From assembly GCA_035623335.1 (NCBI GenBank), contig DASPTQ010000009.1, positions 1 to 64,000 on the forward strand: DNA of 64,000 nt, read 5' to 3'. The notes under the pieces were generated by a model. It made no database searches. It was given only the letters and a program-made list of their open reading frames with translations, and was not told where the DNA came from. This stretch comes from JAFAGX01 sp035623335. GTDB lineage: Bacteria; Acidobacteriota; Terriglobia; Terriglobales; Acidobacteriaceae. Below, piece by piece: positions 1 to 8,146 of this stretch. Every line of letters starts with the position of its first letter. The stretch's first letter is position 1. A program made the translations under genes and the position numbers.

Positions 1-357
1 CATCGGATGATTCCCGATCCGGTGCTTCAGCGTCGTGCCGTCGAGAAACTCCATGACGATGAAGGCTTGCCCATTCTGCTCGTCAATTTCGTGGATCGTA
101 CAGATATTCGGATGGTTCAAAGCGGAAGCCGACTTGCCTTCACGACGGAAGCGCTCCAACGCATTCGGGTCCTGCGCTACGTCATCGGGCAGAAACTTCA
201 GGGCAACGAAGCGATTGAGCTTAATATCCTCGGCCTTATAGACCACACCCATCCCACCGCCGCCGAGCTTCTCCAGGATGCGGTAGTGAGAGATAGTCTG
301 CCCCACAAACTGGGAGGATGTGCCCACGGCGGGAATGTTACGGCTAAGATCCGACAC
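1..357 (-). CDS. Serine/threonine protein kinase, N-terminal fragment cut by window edge
   Basis: The minus strand reads into the first part of a eukaryotic-type Ser/Thr kinase. It shows QTISHYRILEKLGGGGMG, which contains the glycine-rich ATP loop, then VVYKAED, the catalytic-lysine strand VALKFLP, and further left HPNICTI and the hinge-like FIVMEFLDG. The catalytic loop and everything C-terminal lie outside the window. This N-terminal style is very common in acidobacterial PknB-like kinases, which usually carry TPR, WD40 or TolB-propeller sensor parts after the kinase; that part cannot be seen here. No ATG is available in the open frame. A GTG at 357 (VSDLSRN...) is my choice, but a later GTG at 321 is possible. 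The kinase identity is sure, the start is not. Confidence 0.85.
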   Translation of the reverse strand, partial: MSDLSRNIPAVGTSSQFVGQTISHYRILEKLGGGGMGVVYKAEDIKLNRFVALKFLPDDVAQDPNALERFRREGKSASALNHPNICTIHEIDEQNGQAFIVMEFLDGTTLKHRIGNHPM

Positions 358-540
358 GGTCAACAATACGCATCGTTGCGCCCGGCCGAGCTACCGGACG
401 ACAGCCTAGGCCAGTTGGCTGCAAACCGGCGTTGGTTTAATTGTGCAAGCCTTGGGTGCAACCTGGGTGCCTCAAACGAGCACCCTACGAATAGGAAAGC
501 GAAGCCAGTCAGCGACTTAGAACTTGATACTACCTACTTC

Positions 541-582
541 GGGACCAGGGGGTCGGAGGTTCAAATCCTCTCTCCGCGACCA
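541..582 (+). other. tRNA 3'-end remnant (possible attachment-site scar)
   Basis: The stretch ends like a tRNA. A five-pair T stem (GGAGG with CCTCT, one G-U) encloses the standard TTCAAAT loop, followed by CTCCGCG, a discriminator A and an encoded CCA at 580-582. The matching 5' acceptor strand (CGCGGAG) and a D arm are not found in the preceding 150 bases, so this is a 3' fragment and not a working tRNA. Fragments of this kind are usually left where an integrative element used a tRNA gene as its target. Amino-acid identity cannot be assigned. Confidence 0.55.
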
Positions 583-595
583 TCTATTCCCGGTC

Positions 596-642
596 CGTTC
601 CGGAGACATTAGGTAACAGAACGTTCCGGAGACATAGGTTAC
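596..642. mobile_element. Insertion-sequence end remnant (IS481-like terminal repeats)
   Basis: Two near-identical units, CGTTCCGGAGACATTAGG-TAAC at 596-617 and CGTTCCGGAGACAT-AGGTTAC at 622-642, stand in direct repeat. Read on the minus strand they give TGTAACCTATGTCTCCGGAA, which resembles the subterminal repeats I know from IS481/integrase-core elements in soil bacteria. No transposase reading frame adjoins them, so only an end survives. The family assignment is from memory of such ends and is tentative; the repeated unit itself is plain in the sequence. Confidence 0.45.
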
Positions 643-816
643 ACTTTCGGCCCGAAGGGGTTCTCCAGGGGCGAAAAGGGGGTCCAGTGCGATCGCGGTT
701 TCCATGCCGTTTATGCCGCCAGGACAGTCACATTGAAGAGTGACTGCGCTCACTGCCGGTCTTGCGGTCTGGAATTTGAATATTATCTGACATTTGTCAT
801 CGGACCAGTCGGCCCC

Positions 817-1533
817 GTGAACCTGAATAATAGTCCATCGAAGTTTCACTTGGAAACCATCTCCAGAAACAAAGTGTACGCGGAGGTCGCTAAGCAACTG
901 CAGGATCGCATCGTCGGCGAACTAAAGCCGGGCGACATGCTTCCCTCCGAACGGGAGCTGGTTCAGATGCTCGGTGTAAGTCGCAGTTCGGTGCGCGATG
1001 CCATACGCAGCCTGCAATTGATGGGACTGCTCGAGCCACGCCAGGGGGTCGGCACCGTCGTGCGGGATCCTTCGGCGGCGCCGGTCACCGGACCTATTGC
1101 AGGCGTACTCCTGCAGAAGCAGAAGGCGATTGCTGAACTCCTGGATTTCCGCAAGATGCTGGAGCCGCCGCTAGCTCGCCGTGCCGCCCTGCATGCCTCT
1201 CGCGAACAGATTTCCGGCATGGAAGAAATTGTGTGCCGTCAGGAGGCAAAGCTACAGGCGGGAAAAATCGCGGTGGATGAGGACTCTGAATTCCACTACC
1301 GCATTGCGGCAGCGGCGGAGAACGACGTGGTATTGAAGATAGTCGACATTTTGATGGACTTGTTGCGCAAGACGCGGGAGCAAAGTCTGCAAACCGAAGG
1401 ACGTCAGCAGAAGTCCCTCGCCGGCCACCGCCGCATCCTGGAGGCGCTTAAGCGCGGCGACCCTGTTGCTGCGGAAGCGGCTATGCGTCGGCACCTGTCG
1501 GAAATCGAAAACATTGTCTTGCAAGAGCTATAG
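817..1533 (+). CDS. FadR/GntR-family transcriptional regulator of the oxalate operon
   Basis: The protein (about 238 aa from the GTG at 817) has an N-terminal winged helix of the GntR type: VAKQLQDRIVGELKPGD, then PSERELVQMLGVSRSSVRDAI and the wing GLLEPRQGVGTVV. An all-helical FCD effector domain follows, with histidines typical of its metal/ligand site (EFHYRIAAAAEN, GHRRILEAL, AMRRHL). The reading frame is open from 733, but only GTG 817 gives a normal FadR-length protein. It ends 19 bases before the oxidoreductase genes on the same strand, so it very likely controls them, with oxalate or a related acid as ligand (inference). Family assignment is firm; the ligand is not known. Confidence 0.88.
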   Translation: MNLNNSPSKFHLETISRNKVYAEVAKQLQDRIVGELKPGDMLPSERELVQMLGVSRSSVRDAIRSLQLMGLLEPRQGVGTVVRDPSAAPVTGPIAGVLLQKQKAIAELLDFRKMLEPPLARRAALHASREQISGMEEIVCRQEAKLQAGKIAVDEDSEFHYRIAAAAENDVVLKIVDILMDLLRKTREQSLQTEGRQQKSLAGHRRILEALKRGDPVAAEAAMRRHLSEIENIVLQEL

Positions 1534-1552
1534 AAGAAATGGAGGTTGCCAA

Positions 1553-2731
1553 ATGGGCCAGCTATTCGCGGTTGAACTCATCTACCGTGGGGTCTTTCAA
1601 AAGACCCTGGCGAAAAACATAACGCGTGGCATTGTTCTGGCCGCGCACAACGAAGGCAAACTGGGTATCTCTTTTGGCCGTTATGGGGACTCGCCGGAGC
1701 GTAACGGCATTCCTGCCAAGAGCTTCGCCATCGTCGCCACGGACGATCAGACGCTCGAAGCTGGAATGGCGCAATACGAGCCCAAACAAGTCGATTTAAC
1801 GGTCGTGTTGGACGACACACTATGCAAGGGCGCGGAGTCGTGGGCATGGTACGGGTTGCATCCCGTGAATCAGGCTCTGAAACCCGGCCGCACGTTGATT
1901 GTAGTTTCTCTGCAAGATGCGCCCGCGCTCCTCAAGCTGATTCATCGCCGGGACCAACCGTACAAGCTTGGGATCGTGAAAGGTATCACCAGCTTCTCTG
2001 GCATGTGGGTCTACAAAGACGACCACACTGATGTGCGCATTCTGGGCGCGATCGCCAAAGCGCTGCCTGAGTTGGTGAGCCTGAAGGCGGTGGAGAAATT
2101 CATTGAAGAGAAGCTGAAGAACTCACTGAAGGTCACCTCGGCTCACGCCGCCTATGACCGCTTCAGCGCGACTGAAGTAAAGCCCGGCCAGGGCAGTACC
2201 GAAGAGCTTACACATTATGCCTTCCCGAAGTGGGAGCATATGCGGCTTGGGGTATCGATCAAGGGACAGCCTCAGGGCGGTCCGTACGAAAATCCCATCA
2301 CGCACGAAGTCGGCGGATTCCGGCCGGTGCGCAATGAGCTCTTCAAGAAATACACCACGCGCAGCTTTCGTCCGGTGGTAAATTTCAAAACCTGCACCAA
2401 GTGCACGTTGTGCTGGTTGAATTGCCCGGATGCTTCCTTCGACGTCACTCCCGACGGCACTTACGATGCCAACCTGGAAGGCTGCTGTGGCTGCGGCATT
2501 TGTGAAGCCGTTTGCCCGGTGAAGGACTGTATCACGATGGTGAGCGAGTCCGAATTCCACGATAACGACAGCCAGTGGGTAAGGTTCAAGAAAGATCAGG
2601 ACGCTTACCTCAAGTGGCTGGAAACGACCATCGAGAAGAGGGAGCCCATTGAGAAGCGGTCGCAAGGCTTCCGTTACCGCGGTCAATACAAAGAACAGGT
2701 CCCTGAGGCCCTGGAAATTGCAAAAGGCTGA
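1553..2731 (+). CDS. Oxalate oxidoreductase, fused gamma-delta (ferredoxin) subunit
   Basis: This 392-aa subunit joins a gamma domain of 2-oxoacid:ferredoxin oxidoreductases (about residues 1-190) to a C-terminal domain with two [4Fe-4S] sites. The first is C281-x2-C284-x2-C287-x3-C291-Pro and the second C311-x2-C314-x2-C317-x3-C321-Pro. These clusters carry electrons from the TPP active site of the alpha/beta subunits to ferredoxin. Gamma-delta fusion is the arrangement in the Moorella oxalate oxidoreductase. ATG 1553 is chosen because GGAGG lies eight bases upstream; the frame is open further up only into the regulator gene. It is followed after 20 bases by the alpha subunit. The enzyme class is certain, and the oxalate specificity rests on the alpha subunit. 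Confidence 0.85.
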   Translation: MGQLFAVELIYRGVFQKTLAKNITRGIVLAAHNEGKLGISFGRYGDSPERNGIPAKSFAIVATDDQTLEAGMAQYEPKQVDLTVVLDDTLCKGAESWAWYGLHPVNQALKPGRTLIVVSLQDAPALLKLIHRRDQPYKLGIVKGITSFSGMWVYKDDHTDVRILGAIAKALPELVSLKAVEKFIEEKLKNSLKVTSAHAAYDRFSATEVKPGQGSTEELTHYAFPKWEHMRLGVSIKGQPQGGPYENPITHEVGGFRPVRNELFKKYTTRSFRPVVNFKTCTKCTLCWLNCPDASFDVTPDGTYDANLEGCCGCGICEAVCPVKDCITMVSESEFHDNDSQWVRFKKDQDAYLKWLETTIEKREPIEKRSQGFRYRGQYKEQVPEALEIAKG

Positions 2732-2751
2732 GGCCAGACAAGGAGATTGAA

Positions 2752-3987
2752 ATGGCGACACTAACAATACCTGTAGAGGAAAAGAAGAAAACCTTCGAGC
2801 AGGAAGCCCTGATTACTGGAGCCGAAGCCATTGCGATTGCCTGCAAGCTGGCCAATGTTGATGTAGTCACGGCTTACCCGATTCGTCCTTATGACACGGT
2901 GATGCAATACATGAGCCAGCTCGTGGCTGACGGCGAACTAGATTGCGAGTTCATCGTGGCGGAGGGCGAGCACTCACAATTTGAGATCGTCAAGCATGCG
3001 TCGATCTGCGGCGCGCGCGTGTTCTGCGGTTCGAGCGGTGTGGGCTGGATGTATGCCATGGAAGCGTTGACCGTCAGTCCGGCGTTGCGCGTGCCGATGG
3101 TCTGCATGGTGGGCAACCGGGCGCTTGACGATCCCGGCGCCTTCGGCGTCGAACATAACGACGCGCTCGCTGTTCGTGACCTGGGCTGGTTGTTGACCTG
3201 GGTCGACAATGCGCAGGAAGCGCTGGACACGGCTTTGATCGCCTATCGTGTGGCGGAAGATCGCCGCATCCTGGTGCCTCTGGCGATCAGTTGCGACGGC
3301 GCATTTCTTACCCACTCCCAGGCGCTGGTCAGGATTCCGGCGGCGGAGCTGGTCAAGAAATTCCTGCCCAAATACGATCGCGGAGACCTATTGCTCCATC
3401 CCGATAATGTCATCTCGGTGGCTCCGCAAGCTAATGAAGACTGGGTGATGGAGATTCGCCGCCAGAACTACGCAGTCACTGAGCGAGCCTGCGACGTGAT
3501 CCGCGAGGTCTATGCCGATTTCGAGAAGACCTTCGGACGCAAGTACGGGAACCCATTCTTCGAGGAGTACATGACACAGGATGCCGAAGTCGTTCTGCTG
3601 GGAATGGGAACGCTCTCGACGCCGGTTCGGGTCGCGATCCGAAAGCTGCGCGAGGAAGGCAAGAAAGTCGGGTTCGTGCGGCTGCGCTGGTTCCGTCCGT
3701 TTGCCGGTCCTGAACTGGCCAAGTGCCTGGAGCGCTTCAAGGCCGTCGGTGTGATCGACCGTGACTTCTCCTTCGGGTCACCGAATCTCAGCGGTGTGGT
3801 GGCCACCGAAGTCCGGTCTGCGATGTACACCGGGGCGAGCACCAGACCGCCGGTACTAGGCTTCATCTGCGGCCTCGGCGGACGCGAAGTGACCGTGCCC
3901 GACGTAGAGGAGATGACGGAGATCGTCTTCCAAGCTGCGAAAGGTAAAGCGCAACCCTTAACTCAATGGATTGGGCTGCGGGGCTGA
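2752..3987 (+). CDS. Oxalate oxidoreductase, alpha subunit
   Basis: This 411-aa protein is the pyrimidine-binding/substrate subunit of a 2-oxoacid:ferredoxin oxidoreductase. In pyruvate enzymes the conserved loop reads YPITPSS; here it is YPIRPYD, with Arg45 in place of Thr. Arg123 and Asp126 in GNRALDDPGAF lie 78 and 81 residues further on. In the Moorella oxalate enzyme, as I recall, the oxalate-binding and switch-loop residues are Arg31, Arg109 and Asp112, which have exactly the same spacing. E71 (AEGEHS) is the likely TPP-activating glutamate. The expected reaction is oxalate + CoA-independent oxidation to two CO2 with reduction of ferredoxin. A good Shine-Dalgarno (AAGGAGATTGAA) precedes ATG 2752. 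It sits between the gamma-delta and beta genes. Confidence 0.85.
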   Translation: MATLTIPVEEKKKTFEQEALITGAEAIAIACKLANVDVVTAYPIRPYDTVMQYMSQLVADGELDCEFIVAEGEHSQFEIVKHASICGARVFCGSSGVGWMYAMEALTVSPALRVPMVCMVGNRALDDPGAFGVEHNDALAVRDLGWLLTWVDNAQEALDTALIAYRVAEDRRILVPLAISCDGAFLTHSQALVRIPAAELVKKFLPKYDRGDLLLHPDNVISVAPQANEDWVMEIRRQNYAVTERACDVIREVYADFEKTFGRKYGNPFFEEYMTQDAEVVLLGMGTLSTPVRVAIRKLREEGKKVGFVRLRWFRPFAGPELAKCLERFKAVGVIDRDFSFGSPNLSGVVATEVRSAMYTGASTRPPVLGFICGLGGREVTVPDVEEMTEIVFQAAKGKAQPLTQWIGLRG

Positions 3988-4006
3988 CCCGGAAAGGATA
4001 ATAACC

Positions 4007-5026
4007 ATGAGCACAATTTTTGAAACTGGTCTTGTAGAAGAAAAGCCGACGCAGAACCTGGAATCCTTCAAGGGCGTAAAGAAGGTTCCTTATAACGAAT
4101 ACTACACAGCCGGCCACCGCACCTGTCAGGGCTGCGAGTCTGCGCAAATCATGAAACTGATGGCGAAGGCTGCAGGCCCGAGAACTATCGTTTTGGGCGC
4201 GACCGGGTGCATGTACGTGGCCAACACCTCGTACTACTCCACGCCCTGGGGCGTTCCCTGGATGCACACGCAACTAGGTAGTGCCGGTTCGGGAGCACTA
4301 GGAGTGGCGGCGGCATTGCGCGCCCAGATGCGCAAAGGTTCCATGAAAGACGAGCCCATCAATGTCATTGCGTTCTGCGGTGACGGAGGTGGCGCCGACA
4401 TGGGCTTGAATGCGATCTCTGCAACGATGACGCATCCCGATTACAACCTGCTGATCTTGCTGTACGACAACGAGACCTACGCCAACACCGATATCCAGGT
4501 TTCGGGGACTTCGCCGTGGGGCGCGAATACGTCCTTCAGCACGCCCGGCAAGGTGAAGCGGATCATGCATCACCGCTGGAAAAAGAACGTGGCGGGCTTA
4601 ATACTGGCCGGCCACCCCACCTGCAAATACGTGGGAACGATCTCCACGTCATATCCGCTGCAGGCAATGAACAACATCCGCAAAGCGCTATCGATCGGTG
4701 GGCCCACGTTCATTCACTGCCTGAATCCCTGCCCGAAGGGATGGGATTTCGATCCTGTACTTTCTTTCGAGCTGGGCGAGTTGGCGGTGAACACCGGCAT
4801 TTGGCCTCTATATGAGGTCGAGTGCGGCAAGCTGACGCTCTACGGAAAGACGGAAGCGATCGCGAAGGGAAGATTCAAACGGCTGCCAGTTCGCGATTAC
4901 CTGCTCAAACAAGGGCGCTTCGCTCACTTTACTGACGAAGACATTGAATTCTTCCAAAGCAAAGTGGATGAGATGTGGAACAACTGGCTAGTACCGGGAG
5001 TGATTCCACTTTCTAAGGAGATCTAG
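4007..5026 (+). CDS. Oxalate oxidoreductase, beta (TPP-binding) subunit
   Basis: The 339-aa beta subunit binds the TPP diphosphate through GDGGGADMG (125-133) and the DNETYANT segment (154-161), and holds the proximal [4Fe-4S] cluster with C40, C43 and C68 (HRTCQGC, GATGCMY) plus a later cysteine, C238 or C242 (HCLNPCPKGW). It completes the three-subunit enzyme with the two genes upstream. ATG 4007 is taken because GGAAAGGATAATAACC stands before it and the family starts near here; the frame opens at 3971 inside the alpha gene. A hairpin with a T tract follows the stop codon, before the transporter gene. Confidence 0.88.
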   Translation: MSTIFETGLVEEKPTQNLESFKGVKKVPYNEYYTAGHRTCQGCESAQIMKLMAKAAGPRTIVLGATGCMYVANTSYYSTPWGVPWMHTQLGSAGSGALGVAAALRAQMRKGSMKDEPINVIAFCGDGGGADMGLNAISATMTHPDYNLLILLYDNETYANTDIQVSGTSPWGANTSFSTPGKVKRIMHHRWKKNVAGLILAGHPTCKYVGTISTSYPLQAMNNIRKALSIGGPTFIHCLNPCPKGWDFDPVLSFELGELAVNTGIWPLYEVECGKLTLYGKTEAIAKGRFKRLPVRDYLLKQGRFAHFTDEDIEFFQSKVDEMWNNWLVPGVIPLSKEI

Positions 5027-5035
5027 GAACAAGAA

Positions 5036-5062
5036 AGCCGCCGGCCGGGAGGCGGTTGTTTT
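5036..5062 (+). terminator. Intrinsic terminator or attenuator after the oxidoreductase genes
   Basis: Just after the beta-subunit stop, GCCGCC (5037-5042) can pair with GGCGGT (5051-5056) around an eight-base loop, and TTGTTTT follows. The stem is short but GC-rich. Its position between the enzyme genes and the transporter suggests partial termination, giving less transporter than enzyme mRNA. No separate promoter was recognised with confidence in the 68 bases between it and the transporter. Confidence 0.5.
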
Positions 5063-5130
5063 CAGACGGAAGAATTTGGCAGGAGAAATGACCTAACGAT
5101 CGACTCCATCAATCACGGAGGAGGAGGTTT

Positions 5131-6462
5131 ATGGCTACAAATGTGACCTCCATTGTCCGCCCAGAACCCAAAACGGTGAACCGCTGGGTTCAGATGTGCG
5201 CGTCAATTATTGCAATGATGGCCATCGCCAACTTGCAATATGCCTGGACGCTCTTCACTAAACCTCTAACCGGAAGTTTGCATGCAACCTTAGCTGCTGT
5301 ACAGGTGGCTTTCGCGGCATTCATTTTCTGTGAAACCTGGCTGGTGCCCTTCGAAGGTTATCTGATCGATCTGCTTGGCCCGAGACTTGTGATCGGAATC
5401 GGTGGACTCTTGGTCGGTGCCGGATGGATCGGATCCGGCTACGCGACTACCACCACGGGCCTTTATATTTGGTACGCCATCGGCGGAATCGGAGCAGGCG
5501 CGGTTTATGGCGGCTGCACGGGGAACGTCTTGAAGTGGTTTCCCGACCATCGCGGGTTATGCGCTGGCATTGTGTCTGGCGCGTATGGCATCGGCACGGC
5601 GGTGACTGTTGCCCCCATCGAGACGATGATCAAAGCGTCGGGTTATCGTCACGCCTTTATCTTCTGGGGAATCCTGCAGGGCATCATCGTGTTTGTTGCG
5701 GCTATGTTCATTGTGGCCCCGTCCAAGGGCTGGTTGCCGAAGAAGTGGAAACCGGTCGCGCGCGTTCGTCAAAGTCTGCGCGACATGACCTGGCGGGAGA
5801 TGCTGAAGCAGCCATCCTTCTATGTCATTTACATCATGATGACACTGGTTGCCTTCGGTGGCCTCGTGGTCACATCGCAATTGAAAGAGATTGCCGGTTT
5901 CTACAAAGTGGATAAGGTGATCGTGGCCTGGGGCTTGTCGGCGTCGATTTTGGCGATTCAGTTGAATCGAATCGTCAACGGTCTGACCCGGCCTCTATGG
6001 GGCTGGATCTCCGACCATATCGGCCGCGAGAATGCCATGTTCAGCGCTTTTCTGCTCGAGGGCTTGGCCATCTGGGCCTGGTTGCAGACAATTCATAGGC
6101 CGGTGATGTTCGTACTCTTGTCCAGTCTGGTGTTTTTTGCCTGGGGCGAGATTTTCTCACTGTTCCCCTCCATCACGGCAGACCTGTTCGGCAGGAAATG
6201 GGCCACTACGAACTACGGAATTGTCTACACCTCAAAGGGCACGGCATCCATTTTTGCCGCGCCCCTCGCCGCTTATGTCATGCTCAAAACCGGCTCTTGG
6301 GTGCCAGTGTTCTATGTCATGATTGCCTGCGATATCGTCGCTGCGTTCATGGCCTTACTCTGGCTTAAGCCCGTGGCTGGCCGAACCATTGCGGCAGCTG
6401 AAGCCTTAGAGCGTGCCGAACTGGCGAAAGCCGAGGCAGCGCACGAAAGAAAACTTGCTTAG
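5131..6462 (+). CDS. MFS oxalate/formate antiporter-like transporter (OxlT family)
   Basis: The 443-aa protein has twelve hydrophobic segments and strong likeness to OxlT: NLQYAWTLFTKPL in the first segment, the cytoplasmic-loop motif DLLGPR, and WFPDHRGLCAGIVSGAYGIG in the middle. The charged substrate-binding residues of OxlT (Arg272 in TM8, Lys355 in TM11) have counterparts in R287 (GLTRPLWGWISDHIGRE) and K369 (YTSKGTASIFA), 82 residues apart against 83 in OxlT. It would bring oxalate across the inner membrane, either by exchange or as plain uptake. A perfect GGAGGAGG precedes ATG 5131. It follows the three oxalate oxidoreductase genes and so completes an import-and-oxidise unit. Exchange partner (formate, carbonate) is not known here. 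Confidence 0.85.
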   Translation: MATNVTSIVRPEPKTVNRWVQMCASIIAMMAIANLQYAWTLFTKPLTGSLHATLAAVQVAFAAFIFCETWLVPFEGYLIDLLGPRLVIGIGGLLVGAGWIGSGYATTTTGLYIWYAIGGIGAGAVYGGCTGNVLKWFPDHRGLCAGIVSGAYGIGTAVTVAPIETMIKASGYRHAFIFWGILQGIIVFVAAMFIVAPSKGWLPKKWKPVARVRQSLRDMTWREMLKQPSFYVIYIMMTLVAFGGLVVTSQLKEIAGFYKVDKVIVAWGLSASILAIQLNRIVNGLTRPLWGWISDHIGRENAMFSAFLLEGLAIWAWLQTIHRPVMFVLLSSLVFFAWGEIFSLFPSITADLFGRKWATTNYGIVYTSKGTASIFAAPLAAYVMLKTGSWVPVFYVMIACDIVAAFMALLWLKPVAGRTIAAAEALERAELAKAEAAHERKLA

Positions 6463-6684
6463 CGGTCAGTTCTGCCGAGCATCACAATTAGCGATCCGAG
6501 CGGTGAGACAGCACACGCGCAAGCAACGTGTGGCTAGCGAAAAGCTCAGCCGCTCGCTTCTTTATTGTATTCGAGAGCCGGATTCCACGGGTAGGTAACA
6601 AAGGTAAGGATTCAGCAAGGTTGACCGGCAGCGACGGGTGATGGTGCAGGTCGCCGCCTCTCCCTGTGAGACCAAGTCCCACGC

Positions 6685-7170
6685 CTACGGTAAACCGAGC
6701 CAGCCGTGGTCTTGGAAGGCATAGACAAAATCCCGCTCCGCCGAGCCGACGTAAAGGAGGCCATTGGCCACGGCCGGCGAAGAAGATACGATGCCAACTC
6801 CAGTGACTGTCCACAAGAGAGTCCCGGTGCTGGCGCTCACGGCAAAAACAATCCCGTCTCCCGTGGTGACGTAGACCACACCGTTGGCTACCGTGGGCGA
6901 AGCTGGCACCGCACTCCTGGTGGTGAAGCTCCACACTTCAACCCCAGTTTTAGCGTTCAGGGCATAAATCTTGTTGTCCGTGGAGCCGACATAGAGCACG
7001 CCATTCACGACCGCTGGCGAGGAGTCACAGCGTTGCCGGCGGTGAAGTTCCACAGCTTGGCCCTGGTCGTAGCGTTGAGGCCATAGAGCGTTGTGATCTT
7101 GCGATGCCCGAGAAGGCCGCCCTCAAGGCCGCGAAAATGCCAGAGATGCGTTCTTAGCGGTCATTTTCAT
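6685..7170 (-). pseudogene. PQQ-type beta-propeller repeat protein, decayed
   Basis: The minus strand from 7053 to 6685 encodes propeller blades with the outer-membrane PQQ-repeat pattern (SSPAVVNGVLYVGSTDNKIYAL, SPTVANGVVYVTT, SSSPAVANGLLYVGS). Its upstream part, LNATTRAKLWNFTAGNAVT at about 7020-7085, is in another frame, so at least one frameshift is present. A good ribosome site (AGGAGGAAC) and ATG at 7170 start MKMTAKNASLAF, which meets a stop within 16 codons. The likely history is a large internal deletion plus frameshift of an exported PQQ-repeat protein. No function is expected. Confidence 0.7.
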
Positions 7171-7314
7171 CGGAAGTTCCTCCTGAGGTCGGGACTCTTC
7201 TGTGATTCCCGAAATGGGCGGTCATCATACGCTGCTTTTGTGGTTCTGCTCGAAGCTCTGGGGATCACTTATTATGTTGCCGTATTCTCCCACGATCTGG
7301 TTGTGATGGGGCGT

Positions 7315-8115
7315 CTATGGTGCTTTGCGTTGGAGGCAATCCATCGGATTGGCCGGACCGTAACCTTTCCCGATGGCCAGGCGGTTCTTGATGGCCGCGG
7401 TGATGAAATCTTTGGCGGCAGCCACGCTTTCTCGGACCGTCTTCTTATGCGCCAGGTTAGCTGCGATGGCTGATGCGAAGATACAACCGGTTCCGTGCGT
7501 GTTTTTGGTATCGATCCGCTCTTCCCGAAACTCGGTAAACTCCCGGCCGTCATAGAGAACATCGGCTGCTATGCCCTCCAGATGACCGCCTTTGACAACT
7601 ACATTTTCCGGTCCTAGCTCACGAATTGCTTGGGCCGCGGCTTTCATTTGTGCAAGCGTCTTGATCTCGCATCCCGTGAGTGCTCCGGCTTCATGCAGGT
7701 TAGGTGTCAGGACCGTGGCGAGCGGTAGCAATTTGCTTTTGAGAGATTCGATGGCATGTGGCTTCAGCAATAGCGCGCCGCTCTTGGCTATCATTACCGG
7801 ATCCACGACCAGCGGCGAGAGTTTCCGCTGGGAAATCACATCTGCAACTAGGTCAATGATCGCGCTGTTGGATAGCATCCCTGTCTTTACCGCATCGCAG
7901 CCGATGTCGCTTATGCACGCTTCCATCTGCTGCAATACGAACTTCGGGTCGATTTCTAGCACGCCGTAGACCCCTGTTGTATTTTGTGCAGTAAGAGCCG
8001 TAATCGCGGTCATGCCGAAAGCACCCAGGGCCGAAACTGTTTTCAGGTCGGCCTGAATGCCCGCACCACCACCGGAGTCGGAGCCGGCGATGATCAGAAC
8101 ACGAGGAATGTTCAT
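7315..8115 (-). CDS. thiD: Hydroxymethylpyrimidine/phosphomethylpyrimidine kinase
   Basis: The 266-aa ribokinase-fold enzyme phosphorylates hydroxymethylpyrimidine and its monophosphate for thiamine synthesis. It starts with the family signature IAGSDSGGGAGIQADLKT, has the MLSN...VVDPVMIAKSG core and ends with the anion-hole motif NTHGTGC. Length is normal. The frame is open to 8307, but ATG 8115 (MNIPRVLIIAGSDSGG) is the family start, so the upstream 64 codons are not coding. It lies 31 bases downstream of tenA on the same strand, forming a two-gene salvage unit: TenA releases hydroxymethylpyrimidine and ThiD activates it. No TPP riboswitch was found upstream. Confidence 0.95.
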   Translation of the reverse strand: MNIPRVLIIAGSDSGGGAGIQADLKTVSALGAFGMTAITALTAQNTTGVYGVLEIDPKFVLQQMEACISDIGCDAVKTGMLSNSAIIDLVADVISQRKLSPLVVDPVMIAKSGALLLKPHAIESLKSKLLPLATVLTPNLHEAGALTGCEIKTLAQMKAAAQAIRELGPENVVVKGGHLEGIAADVLYDGREFTEFREERIDTKNTHGTGCIFASAIAANLAHKKTVRESVAAAKDFITAAIKNRLAIGKGYGPANPMDCLQRKAP

Positions 8116-8146
8116 AGCCCACGGCCTTCCAGTTGCAATACCCCCG

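Noticed and set aside
517..897. Minus-strand protein ending in EDLNLRPPGPE
   Set aside because: This ending is a well-known false product of translating a tRNA 3' end; the tRNA remnant at 541-582 explains it.
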